Assembly: GCA_028706795.1 (NCBI GenBank)
Contig: JAQTVK010000020.1
Span: 1-10,274 of the forward strand
Direction: 5' to 3'
Length of the DNA: 10,274 bases
Source of the DNA: Candidatus Omnitrophota bacterium
GTDB lineage: Bacteria; Omnitrophota; Gorgyraeia; Pluralincolimonadales; Pluralincolimonadaceae
The position numbers and the translations under genes were made by a program. Below the pieces are notes generated by a model. The model was given only the letters and a program-made list of their open reading frames with translations. It had not been told where the DNA came from and ran no database searches. Shown piece after piece: positions 1 through 7,033 of the stretch; within the stretch, counting starts at the first letter, position 1; every line of letters starts with the position of its first letter.

Positions 1-347
1 TGGTAAATAACGATCTTTCTGCCTTGACGCCGGAGATCATAACTAAAGCCGCGCTCAAGGGCGACAGGTTTTCGATAGATTTTTGGAATGCGGTTGGCGA
101 AAGGATAGGCGTTACGCTGGCAGGGATCGTAAACCTGCTGAATCCCGAACGGATAATAATCGGAGGAGGGGTGGCGGGCGCGGGAGAGCTGATATTCAGG
201 TCCATCAGGAAGACGGTGGACGTAAGGGCTTTACCCATTCCGGGGAAAGCCGTAAAGATACTCAAGGCGAAACTCGGAAATGACGCGGGCATTATCGGCG
301 CCGCGGCACTCTTCTTCTATCCCGGGACCGCCGGCCGCTGCAAATAA
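1..347 (+). CDS. ROK-family sugar kinase/regulator, C-terminal fragment (5' end outside window)
   Basis: The reading frame is open from the first complete codon at position 3 to the TAA at 345-347 (114 codons), so this is the tail of a gene that begins before the window; the in-frame TTG at 24 is internal. The visible part matches the C-terminal lobe of ROK proteins (glucokinases, N-acetylhexosamine kinases and related repressors). It shows a helix ending in NLLNPERIIIGGGVAGAGE, where the GGG (fragment residues 54-56) belongs to the nucleotide-binding fold, and the terminal GNDAGIIGAAAL block (about residues 92-103). After that block there is a short tail of about 11 residues. The diagnostic zinc motif (CxCGxxGCxE) and catalytic Asp would lie upstream, so kinase versus regulator and the substrate cannot be decided here. 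A kinase making glucose-6-phosphate would fit the sugar-nucleotide genes downstream, but that is inference. The gene ends 12 bases before lptD. Confidence 0.9.
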   Translation, partial: VNNDLSALTPEIITKAALKGDRFSIDFWNAVGERIGVTLAGIVNLLNPERIIIGGGVAGAGELIFRSIRKTVDVRALPIPGKAVKILKAKLGNDAGIIGAAALFFYPGTAGRCK

Positions 348-349
348 CC

Positions 350-354
350 GGAGA
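350..354 (+). promoter_or_regulatory. Ribosome binding site of lptD
   Basis: GGAGA lies 5 bases before the TTG at 360. No ATG is near, and the Shine-Dalgarno match together with the signal peptide that follows supports TTG as the true start. Confidence 0.65.
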
Positions 355-359
355 AACAG

Positions 360-2624
360 TTGAACCGTAAGTTCTCAATTATCGTTTTTACCGTAATAAT
401 AACCGCCATCCTGCCCGGGTCAGCTTTCGCTGCCGCTTTTGGGGCGCCGGAGCCGGTGATCCCCGCTGTCAATATCGACAAGGACACCAAAGAGCCGGTC
501 GTGATAAACGGCGACTCGGTGGAATATTCCGAGACAGACATGACCGCGGTCGCGGACGGAAATGTCGTCATTACCTATCAGGACGCGAAGTTAACCTGCA
601 AGAAAGCTATTTTTCATACCGATACCAAGGAGGTCCTGGCCGAGGGGGATGTCAACCTGACGCAGGGAAAAAGCTACCTCAAGGGCGAACAGATGGTCTA
701 TAACGTCGAGACGAAGACGGGGACGATAGTCGACCCCCGCGTTTTTATAGAACCCACTTATTACGGCGCCGGACAGAAAGCCGAGAAGCAGGGCGAAAAC
801 CATTATTATATCAAATATGGCTACGTCACCACCTGCGACAGGGAGAAGCCGCATTACAGGGTCCGGACCAAGCAATTGAACGTATATCTTAACGACAAGG
901 TGACCGCGAGTAATATCCTGGTCCTGGTGGGCGATGTGCCGGTATTTTATTTCCCTTACCTGAGCCTACCGTTAAAGGACTTCCGTTCCCCGGTCGCGGT
1001 GCAGGCCGGCCATGATAATGACTGGGGATATTACCTTCTCACTTCCTGGAAATACTACCTTAGCGAAAAGGTGAAGGGCCGGATAAACATAGATTACAGG
1101 GAATTAAGGGATTTCGCATACGGTTTCTCGACCAATTACGATACCGACGACTTCGGGAACGGCGTCGTAAGGTTCAATTATTTTGACGAGCGGCACCAGC
1201 GAAGCTGGAGCACGCATCCCGCCGACGAAAAGGATAAGGATCTCAACCGCTATAGGGCCCAGCTGAGGCATAAATGGCAGATGGACCCGGTCACTGACGG
1301 GATCGTGGAATACAACAAGTTATCCGACGCCAACGTTATCAAGGATTATTACCTCAGGGATTTCCAGAGGGACATGGTCAACAACAACTATGCCTCGGTC
1401 ATAAGGACCGACCCGTATTACACCACAAGCCTTTTCGTACAACCGCGCGTAAACCGCTTCGATTCCGTGATCGAATACCTGCCCCAGGTGCAATTCCAGA
1501 CCCGAAGCCTGAAGATCGGCAAGTCGAATTTCTATTACGACGGCCAGGCTGCGGCCGCTAACATCAATAAACTGGAACCCGCGCCGGTAAACGGCGTTGC
1601 CAGCGTAAACAGGGTAGATACGACTAACCAGCTTTCATACCAATCGAATATCTTAGGGTGGCTCGGCATAAGGCCTTTCGCAGGCACGGAGCAGACGTAT
1701 TACAGCAGGGACAACGAGGGGGATAATACCAACCTGATCCGCGGGAATTTTTTTACGGGGATCGACCTCAGCACGCGCTTCTATAAGACTTTTGACGTCA
1801 AATCCAACGCGTTTAATATGGAGATAAATAATCTCAGGCATGTCTTTTCCCCTACGGTCAGTTACTATTATGCCCACAGGCCCACGTTCCGTCCGGGTAA
1901 CCTGGCCCAGTTCGATGCGGTAGACGCCCTTGATTTCAGGAATGTCATAACGCCGTCCCTGGAGAATAAGATCCAGACGAAGAGGATAGTCGGGAAGACG
2001 ATGCAGACGGTCGACCTGGCGAGAATGATAGTGAGTACCGATTACAATTTCAGGGCCGGGGATAAAAGAAAAGGCCGGGTCGGGGATTACCAATTCCTGC
2101 TTGAATCCAAGCCGTATAACTGGATGAGGATCCTTTCCACTACCTCGTATGACCAGCATTCCTCAAAATTCAAGTCGTTCACTTTCAACATCGTCGGGGA
2201 CCCGGAATACAACCTCGACAATCCGGACCTCAGGGGCACGGTATACACGGACATAACCCGGAAGAAATGGAGTTGGGGCGCCGGATACAGGTGGCAGGAC
2301 GAGGTCTACAGCCAGTTGGAAGGGCAGCTGATGTTCAACCTCACCGAGAAATGGAAGATCACCGCTTACGAGCGCATCGATTTCAAGAGGTTCGGTTCAG
2401 GGGTGGATTCCGGGAAGAAGTTCATCAACCAGGTGGCCGAGCAGGAATACAGGATCAGCCGCGACCTGCATTGTTGGATCGGGGATATCATCTGTAACAT
2501 ATCGCAGGACCACGGCTATACTTTTATGTTCGCGCTGCGGCTAAAGGCTTTCCCGGAGATGCCTTTCGAATTCCAGCAGAATTACAACCCGCCGAGGTTC
2601 GGTTCCACTTTACCTCCGGGTTAA
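360..2624 (+). CDS. lptD: LPS-assembly protein LptD (outer-membrane LPS translocon)
   Basis: This is a 754-residue protein starting at TTG. LptD inserts lipopolysaccharide into the outer leaflet of the outer membrane, normally as a beta-barrel plugged by the lipoprotein LptE. Residues 1-24 form a clear Sec signal peptide: basic NRK, a hydrophobic run, then an AFA|A-type cleavage site. Residues about 46-135 are the LptA/OstA-like periplasmic domain, with repeated beta-strand units such as VVINGDSVEYSETD and VLAEGDVNLTQG. The LptD-type junction TTCDREKPHYRVR follows at about 157-169, then GDVPVFYFPY (191-200). Residues about 210-745 are aromatic-rich alternating strands typical of the barrel, closing with RDLHCW (702-707) and RLKAFP. 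There are exactly four cysteines (80, 159, 705, 712), two in the N-terminal region and two near the C terminus. The length is close to that of E. coli LptD. A short Pro-rich tail ends the protein. The sugar genes follow after 14 bases on the same strand. Confidence 0.92.
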   Translation: MNRKFSIIVFTVIITAILPGSAFAAAFGAPEPVIPAVNIDKDTKEPVVINGDSVEYSETDMTAVADGNVVITYQDAKLTCKKAIFHTDTKEVLAEGDVNLTQGKSYLKGEQMVYNVETKTGTIVDPRVFIEPTYYGAGQKAEKQGENHYYIKYGYVTTCDREKPHYRVRTKQLNVYLNDKVTASNILVLVGDVPVFYFPYLSLPLKDFRSPVAVQAGHDNDWGYYLLTSWKYYLSEKVKGRINIDYRELRDFAYGFSTNYDTDDFGNGVVRFNYFDERHQRSWSTHPADEKDKDLNRYRAQLRHKWQMDPVTDGIVEYNKLSDANVIKDYYLRDFQRDMVNNNYASVIRTDPYYTTSLFVQPRVNRFDSVIEYLPQVQFQTRSLKIGKSNFYYDGQAAAANINKLEPAPVNGVASVNRVDTTNQLSYQSNILGWLGIRPFAGTEQTYYSRDNEGDNTNLIRGNFFTGIDLSTRFYKTFDVKSNAFNMEINNLRHVFSPTVSYYYAHRPTFRPGNLAQFDAVDALDFRNVITPSLENKIQTKRIVGKTMQTVDLARMIVSTDYNFRAGDKRKGRVGDYQFLLESKPYNWMRILSTTSYDQHSSKFKSFTFNIVGDPEYNLDNPDLRGTVYTDITRKKWSWGAGYRWQDEVYSQLEGQLMFNLTEKWKITAYERIDFKRFGSGVDSGKKFINQVAEQEYRISRDLHCWIGDIICNISQDHGYTFMFALRLKAFPEMPFEFQQNYNPPRFGSTLPPG

Positions 2625-2638
2625 CAAATGGTGAGGAT

Positions 2639-3940
2639 ATGAGAATAACTGTGATCGGGGCGGGGTATGTGGGTCTGGTGACGGCCGCATGCCTTGCCGA
2701 CCTGGGGAACGATGTCATATGCATCGATATAGACAAGGACAAGATATCGAAACTTAACCGCGGCATGGTGCCTATTTATGAGCCCGGCCTCGAAGACCTC
2801 CTCAAGAGGAACCGCAAGGAGAAGAGGATCGAATTCTCGACGAACCTTAAGGCTGCGGTAGGAAAGAGCGGGATCATTTTCATCGCGGTCGGGACCCCGC
2901 CGAAAGAGAACGGGGAAGCAGACCTTACGCATGTCGAGGCCGTCGCCGAGGATATCGCGCATTATATGACATCCTACCATCTCGTCGTGGAGAAGTCGAC
3001 CACGCCGGTAGAGACCGGGAAATGGATAAAAAGGATACTTGAAGCTAACGCGCGCAAGGGCGTCAAATTCGACGTGGCTTCTAACCCTGAATTTTTAAGG
3101 GAAGGATCAGCCATAGAGGATTTCATGCATCCCGACAGGATCGTCATAGGGGTCGAGAGCAAAAAGGCGAAGGACATGCTCCTTGAATTGTACAGGCCGC
3201 TCGGAGCCGAGATCATCGTGACCAATATCAACAGCGCGGAGATAATAAAGCATGCGTCGAACTCGTTTTTGGCGACAAAGATATCTTTTATCAATGCCGT
3301 CGCGAACGTATGCGAGAAGGCCGGCGCGGACATCGAAGAGGTTTCCAGGGGAATGGGCTTCGACAAGAGGATAGGCAAGGCCTTCCTGAACGCGGGCATA
3401 GGCTTCGGCGGTTTTTGTTTCCCGAAAGACATAGAGGCCTTTATCCATATATCCGAGAAGTTAGGGTACGATTTTGAGCTTCTCAAAGCGGTAAAGAAGG
3501 TGAACGAAAAACAAAGGCTCCTCCTTATCGGGAAGATAGAGAAGGCGTTGTGGAATATAAAGGGCAAGACGATAGCGCTCCTCGGGCTGGCGTTCAAGCC
3601 TAATACCGATGACATGCGGTTCGCCCCTTCCATCAAGATAATAGAGAAACTCATAAGCGAGGGCGCCGCGATAAGGGCCTATGACCCCCAGGCGATGGAT
3701 AAGGCGAAGCGCCTGCCTGAACTCGAAAAAATAAAGTTCTGCAAGGGGCCTTATGACGCGGTAAAAAGCGCCGATTGCGCCGTGATAGTTACGGAATGGA
3801 ACGAGTTCAGGGAACTTGATCTCAAGAAGATGAAGAAGCTGTTAAGACAGCCCGTCATCGTGGACGGCAGGAACATTTACGATCCCAAAAAGATGAAAGA
3901 GCTAGGTTTCAGGTATACTTGCGTAGGGAGGGCATCCTGA
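2639..3940 (+). CDS. ugd: UDP-glucose 6-dehydrogenase
   Basis: The 433-residue enzyme is predicted to oxidise UDP-glucose to UDP-glucuronate with two NAD+. The N-terminal Rossmann domain shows GAGYVG at 7-12 and the acidic end of strand 2, CIDID (28-32), for the NAD ribose. VEKSTTP (117-123), SNPEFLREG (148-156) and the central helix EIIKHASN with Lys204 are standard family blocks. The catalytic nucleophile is Cys260 in GFGGFCFPKD, with Asp264 following. These residue numbers coincide with those I recall for the well-studied streptococcal enzyme. The C-terminal UDP-binding domain includes LGLAFKPNTDDMR and YDPQAM. The GFCFPKD active site, rather than GHCIPxDP, points to UDP-glucose rather than an N-acetylhexosamine substrate. 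The start at 2639 is set by the Rossmann fold beginning at residue 2; a GAGG at 2633-2636 lies unusually close, 2 bases away. The product could be polymerised directly or converted to other sugars. Confidence 0.93.
   Translation: MRITVIGAGYVGLVTAACLADLGNDVICIDIDKDKISKLNRGMVPIYEPGLEDLLKRNRKEKRIEFSTNLKAAVGKSGIIFIAVGTPPKENGEADLTHVEAVAEDIAHYMTSYHLVVEKSTTPVETGKWIKRILEANARKGVKFDVASNPEFLREGSAIEDFMHPDRIVIGVESKKAKDMLLELYRPLGAEIIVTNINSAEIIKHASNSFLATKISFINAVANVCEKAGADIEEVSRGMGFDKRIGKAFLNAGIGFGGFCFPKDIEAFIHISEKLGYDFELLKAVKKVNEKQRLLLIGKIEKALWNIKGKTIALLGLAFKPNTDDMRFAPSIKIIEKLISEGAAIRAYDPQAMDKAKRLPELEKIKFCKGPYDAVKSADCAVIVTEWNEFRELDLKKMKKLLRQPVIVDGRNIYDPKKMKELGFRYTCVGRAS
3925..3932 (+). promoter_or_regulatory. 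Ribosome binding site deciding the rmlC start
   Basis: AGGGAGGG sits inside the end of ugd, 7 bases before the ATG at 3940. It favours that ATG over the in-frame TTG at 3919, which lies upstream of the site. Confidence 0.7.
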
Positions 3941-4386
3941 TGATAGACGGCGTCAAGATAAAGAAACTGAAAATAATCCCGGATGACCGCGGAAAGCTTA
4001 TGGAGATCATGCGCTGCGACGACGAGGTCTTCGAAAAGTTCGGGCAGGCATATTTCACGACCGCCTTTCCGGGAGTGGTAAAAGCATGGCATTATCATAA
4101 GAAACAGGACGACCATTTTGTCTGCGTGCAGGGCAGGATACGCCTAGGGCTCTACGACGCCAGGGAGGGATCTAAGACCAAAGGCGAGGTGAACGAATTT
4201 ATCCTGTCGCTCGAGGACCCGTTCCTCGTCAAGATACCCAAGGGCGTATACCATGGTTTCAAGTGCGTCGCCGATATCGAATCTATGATCGTCAACATAC
4301 CGACGATGGCGTATAACCCGAAGGAACCGGACGAACTCAGGATAGACGCGTACGATAACGATATACCTTACGATTGGAGGAAATGA
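3940..4386 (+). CDS. rmlC: Short-form dTDP-4-dehydrorhamnose 3,5-epimerase-like cupin (RmlC family)
   Basis: The 148-residue cupin fits the third step of dTDP-L-rhamnose synthesis: epimerising C3 and C5 of dTDP-4-keto-6-deoxyglucose. Its ATG shares one base with the ugd stop (TGATG), so the two are probably translationally coupled. Visible blocks are the RmlC-like N-terminal strand (IIPDDRGKLMEI), GVVKAWHYHKK with His51 at the place of the catalytic base, the cupin glycine turn VQGRI, IPKGVYHGF with His105, YNPKEPDE, and a C-terminal YDNDIPYDW with Asp139 at the place of the partner Asp. Classical RmlC proteins are about 180-190 residues; this matches the shorter type seen in Bacillus SpsL. 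By manual alignment, Asn119 lies where classical enzymes have the active-site acid Tyr, while the second Tyr (Tyr125) is kept. Neighbouring rmlA, rmlB and rmlD support the rhamnose role. A ketoisomerase of the FdtA/QdtA type is a less likely alternative. Confidence 0.82.
   Translation: MIDGVKIKKLKIIPDDRGKLMEIMRCDDEVFEKFGQAYFTTAFPGVVKAWHYHKKQDDHFVCVQGRIRLGLYDAREGSKTKGEVNEFILSLEDPFLVKIPKGVYHGFKCVADIESMIVNIPTMAYNPKEPDELRIDAYDNDIPYDWRK
4376..4380 (+). promoter_or_regulatory. Ribosome binding site deciding the rmlA start
   Basis: GGAGG lies 5 bases before the ATG at 4386 but only 2 bases before the adjacent in-frame ATG at 4383. The spacing favours 4386, which also reproduces the one-base TGATG overlap seen at the ugd/rmlC junction. 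Confidence 0.6.
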
Positions 4387-5138
4387 TGGCCTTGCGAGGA
4401 GTGATACTGGCCGGGGGATTGGGAAAGAGGCTCGACCCGTTGACCCGAATAACCAACAAGCACCTTTTGCCGGTCTACTGCAAGCCCATGATATATTACC
4501 CTATACGGACGCTTGTCGACGCGGGAATACAGGACATCCTCATTGTGACCGGCGGCAACAACGCGGGCGATTTCCTGAGGCTCCTGGGAAACGGTTCCGA
4601 ATTCGGCCTGAAACATATAAACTATACATACCAGCGCGGCGAAGGCGGTATCGCGGAAGCGCTCGGCCTCGCGGAACACTTCGCACACGGCGAGAAGATC
4701 GTCGTGATCCTTGGAGATAACCTCATCGAGAAGAGCATAAAAAAATATGTGGAGGATTTCAGGAGGCAGCCGGGTGGGGCGAAGGTGCTCCTGAAGAAAG
4801 TGCCGGACCCGGAACGTTTCGGAGTGGCCGAGGTAAAAGGCAAGAAAATAATAAGGATCGAAGAGAAGCCGAAAAACCCGAAATCCGACCTCGCGGTGAC
4901 CGGCATATATATGTACGACGCGAGGGTATTCGATATCATAAAGCCGCTTAAGCCTTCTAAGAGGGGCGAACTCGAGATAACCGACGTCAATAACGAATAC
5001 ATAAAATCCGGCGATATGACCTTTAACGTCCTCGACGGTTGGTGGACCGATTGCGGTACCTTTGAGTCCCTGTTCCGCGCCGGCAGCCTGGTCGAGAAGG
5101 AATCATGCAAGGGGAAGAAGGCGATATGCGAATACTAG
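4386..5138 (+). CDS. rmlA: Glucose-1-phosphate thymidylyltransferase, short form
   Basis: The 250-residue nucleotidyltransferase is predicted to join glucose-1-phosphate and dTTP to give dTDP-glucose, the first step of the rhamnose pathway. It opens with the pyrophosphorylase signature GVILAGGLGKRLDPLT (5-20), where the usual GTRL is GKRL, followed by NKHLLPVYCKPMIYYP with the conserved Lys25. The sugar-nucleotide core carries GEGGIAEAL (85-93), the metal-binding ILGDN (Asp111), DPERFGVAEV, IEEKPKNPKSD and AVTGIYMYD, then GELEITDVNNEYI and the closing GWWTDCGTFESL. The length matches the short class (Bacillus SpsI type) that lacks most of the C-terminal helical extension of enzymes such as E. 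coli RmlA (about 290 residues). Glu91 lies where classical RmlA has a base-contacting Gln, so the choice of nucleotide is slightly less certain. The start at 4386 overlaps the rmlC stop by one base, and the end overlaps rmlB by 13 bases. Confidence 0.9.
   Translation: MALRGVILAGGLGKRLDPLTRITNKHLLPVYCKPMIYYPIRTLVDAGIQDILIVTGGNNAGDFLRLLGNGSEFGLKHINYTYQRGEGGIAEALGLAEHFAHGEKIVVILGDNLIEKSIKKYVEDFRRQPGGAKVLLKKVPDPERFGVAEVKGKKIIRIEEKPKNPKSDLAVTGIYMYDARVFDIIKPLKPSKRGELEITDVNNEYIKSGDMTFNVLDGWWTDCGTFESLFRAGSLVEKESCKGKKAICEY
5111..5121 (+). promoter_or_regulatory. Ribosome binding site deciding the rmlB start
   Basis: The purine run GGGGAAGAAGG inside the end of rmlA leaves 4 bases to the ATG at 5126. 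It lies downstream of the alternative in-frame ATG at 5105, which has no comparable upstream site. Confidence 0.65.
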
Positions 5139-6130
5139 TAACAGGCGGCGCCGGTTTCATCGGCTCTAATTTCATAAGATACGTATTCGACAAGAATATG
5201 AGCTGCGAGATAGTCAATCTCGACAAATTGAGCTATGCCGGCAACCTCGAGAACCTCAAGGATATAGAGAAGAACGAGAACTACACCTTTATGAAAGGCG
5301 ATATCTGCGACCATAAGACCGTGGAAAAGGCGATCAAGGGCTGCGACTACGTAGTGAATTTCGCGGCCGAGAGCCATGTCGACAGGTCGATCCACGGTGC
5401 CGATGAATTCATAATGTCGAATGTCCTGGGAACGAACGTCCTGCTGGAGAAAGCCAGGATGAACGGCGTATCGAAATTCATCCAGATCTCGACCGACGAG
5501 GTGTACGGCTCGATAGAGAACGGTTCCTTCACCGAGGACAGCGTTCTGGCCCCGAACAGCCCCTATTCGGCGAGCAAGGCCGCAGCCGAGCACATGTGCC
5601 GCGCGTATTTTGTCACATTCGGCCTGCCCGTTGTCATAACGCGCAGTTCAAATAACTTCGGGCCTTACCAATACCCCGAGAAATTCGTCGCGCTAAGCAT
5701 AACGAACCTCATCGAGGGGAAGAAGATCCCGCTTTACGGCGACGGCAAGAACGTCCGCGACTGGCTCTACGTCGAGGATAATTGCGACGGGATATATTTC
5801 GTATTGAACAAAGGCGCGGCCGGAGAGGTCTACAATATCGCCGGCGGGTACGAAATGATGAACATAGATATGGTCCATGATATCGTCAGGGCGGCCGGCG
5901 GGGACAGGTCAATGATAGAATATGTCAAGGACCGCCTGGGGCACGACAGGAGGTATTCGCTCGACGATTCGAAATTAAGGGATATGGGATGGAAACCAAA
6001 CCACACCTTCAAGGAAGCGCTCGATAAGACAGTTAAATGGTATGAAGACCACCGCGATTGGTGGATGAAGATAAAGCATAAGGATACTTACAAGAAATAT
6101 TACACGAAGCAGTATAAGGGGAAAGATTGA
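5126..6130 (+). CDS. rmlB: dTDP-glucose 4,6-dehydratase
   Basis: The 334-residue extended short-chain dehydrogenase (SDR) fold enzyme is predicted to convert dTDP-glucose to dTDP-4-keto-6-deoxyglucose through a bound NAD+ cycle. It has the NAD motif TGGAGFIG at 6-13, the acidic strand end NLDKLSYAGN (31-40), and FAAESHVDRSI (79-89), a hallmark of this dehydratase family. The catalytic triad STDEVYG supplies Thr123, Asp124 and Glu125, and Tyr147 with Lys151 form YxxxK in SPYSASKAAAEH. This TDE arrangement separates the dehydratase from simple 4-epimerases. NNFGPYQYPEK and YGDGKNVRDWLYV are also standard. The ATG at 5126 gives the usual N terminus and begins 13 bases before the rmlA stop. The product feeds RmlC and RmlD but is also a common branch point to dTDP-amino sugars, relevant because an aminotransferase lies downstream. 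Confidence 0.95.
   Translation: MRILVTGGAGFIGSNFIRYVFDKNMSCEIVNLDKLSYAGNLENLKDIEKNENYTFMKGDICDHKTVEKAIKGCDYVVNFAAESHVDRSIHGADEFIMSNVLGTNVLLEKARMNGVSKFIQISTDEVYGSIENGSFTEDSVLAPNSPYSASKAAAEHMCRAYFVTFGLPVVITRSSNNFGPYQYPEKFVALSITNLIEGKKIPLYGDGKNVRDWLYVEDNCDGIYFVLNKGAAGEVYNIAGGYEMMNIDMVHDIVRAAGGDRSMIEYVKDRLGHDRRYSLDDSKLRDMGWKPNHTFKEALDKTVKWYEDHRDWWMKIKHKDTYKKYYTKQYKGKD
6116..6122 (+). promoter_or_regulatory. Ribosome binding site supporting the TTG start of rmlD
   Basis: AAGGGGA in the last codons of rmlB is 4 bases before the TTG at 6127, supporting that non-ATG start. Confidence 0.6.
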
Positions 6131-7026
6131 AAGTCCTTATTACCGGCGCGACAGGCATGCTCGGTTGCGACCTTTGTAAGGAATTTTCGCGCGCAGGCGA
6201 TGTCGCCGGTTTAGCGCGCGGCAACCGTGAAGCAAAACAGTGCCGCGCCTCACAGTTACTGGCGGCGGATATAACGGACAGGGACGGCGTAGCCCGGATC
6301 GTACGGAAGCTCAAGCCCGACGTGGTAATAAATTCGGCAGCGTTATCGGATGTCAATTTCTGCGAACTTAATCCCGAAGAGGCCTTCAAGATAAACGCCG
6401 AGGGGGCCAAGAACGCGGCTGACGCGGCGGAAGAAGCCGGGGCGCTGTTTATACAGATCAGCACGGATTACGTCTTCGACGGGGACAAGGGTTCGGCCTA
6501 TACGGAAGAGGATAAGCCCAACCCGGTAAGCGTCTATGGAGATTCAAAACTGGCGGCCGATGATTACGTAAGGTCAAATATCGGCAAATATGCCATAATA
6601 CGTTCGAGTTGGATGTTCGGCCCCTGCGGCAAAAATTTCGTCGATTTTGTCGTCGAGTCGGCCAAAAGAGGCGACAGCATAAGGGCCGTCGGAGAGAAAT
6701 ACGGGAACCCTACATATACGGTGGATCTGGCGAAAGCGGTATACGGCCTATCGGCGAAGATCAGGGAGAATAAAGCCCCCTCAGGCATATATAATATCAC
6801 CAACGAAGGCGCCTGTTCGCGTTATGAATTGGCGAAAGAGATAGCCGGCCTCTGCGGGCTGAAAGCCGAGATAATATCCATAACCGCCAAGGAAGCCGGC
6901 GGCCCGGCCTTGAGGCCGAAATTATCGGCTTTGGACAACACGAAGGTAAGCAAGGCGCTGGGATATAAATTAAGGCATTACAGGGAGGCGTTAGAAGAAT
7001 ATATAAAAGCCGGAAAGAGGAGATAA
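6127..7026 (+). CDS. rmlD: dTDP-4-dehydrorhamnose reductase
   Basis: The 299-residue SDR enzyme is predicted to carry out the last step of dTDP-L-rhamnose synthesis, reducing the 4-keto group with NAD(P)H. The N terminus KVLITGATGMLG gives the nucleotide motif at 7-13. The RmlD-typical order follows: KPDVVINSAA (63-72), the conserved (V)xxCExxPEEAFKIN block, STDYVFDG (112-119), and the YxxxK pair Tyr137/Lys141 in SVYGDSKLAAD. RSSWMFG and YGNPTYTVDLA are also standard. The start is TTG at 6127, overlapping the rmlB stop by 4 bases; it is chosen because the Rossmann strand starts at residue 2 and a good Shine-Dalgarno site precedes it. The length is usual for the family. The overlap implies coupled translation with rmlB and a balanced pathway output. 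Confidence 0.93.
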   Translation: MKVLITGATGMLGCDLCKEFSRAGDVAGLARGNREAKQCRASQLLAADITDRDGVARIVRKLKPDVVINSAALSDVNFCELNPEEAFKINAEGAKNAADAAEEAGALFIQISTDYVFDGDKGSAYTEEDKPNPVSVYGDSKLAADDYVRSNIGKYAIIRSSWMFGPCGKNFVDFVVESAKRGDSIRAVGEKYGNPTYTVDLAKAVYGLSAKIRENKAPSGIYNITNEGACSRYELAKEIAGLCGLKAEIISITAKEAGGPALRPKLSALDNTKVSKALGYKLRHYREALEEYIKAGKRR

Positions 7027-7033
7027 GCAACCG

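Noticed and set aside
1653..2159. A 168-codon open frame on the minus strand opposite lptD
   Set aside because: It is antisense to the barrel domain, has no recognisable motif, and is of the kind expected from this codon usage.
2622..2645. A possible terminator or promoter between lptD and ugd
   Set aside because: The gap is only 14 bases, with no inverted repeat or T-run, and contains only a Shine-Dalgarno-like sequence.
2974..3654. A 226-codon open frame on the minus strand opposite ugd
   Set aside because: It lies fully antisense to a gene with clear catalytic motifs, and its translation is low-complexity Ser/Phe/Ile-rich with no recognisable domain.
3919..3939. An upstream TTG start for rmlC, adding 7 residues
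   Set aside because: The strong AGGGAGGG site lies downstream of this TTG and is well spaced for the ATG at 3940, which also gives the usual N terminus.
3940..4386. The short cupin as an FdtA/QdtA-type dTDP-sugar 3,4-ketoisomerase
   Set aside because: The size is similar, but I see RmlC-like N- and C-terminal blocks (IIPDDRGKL, YNPKEPDE, IPYDW) rather than the HAH-type ketoisomerase motif. All other rhamnose genes are adjacent. It is kept only as an alternative.
4622..5110. A 162-codon minus-strand open frame opposite rmlA
   Set aside because: It is complementary to the conserved core of the thymidylyltransferase and shows no domain of its own.
5105..5125. An upstream ATG start for rmlB, adding 7 residues
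   Set aside because: The added MQGEEGD is encoded by the purine-rich ribosome binding site of the ATG at 5126, and the Rossmann strand begins right after the latter.
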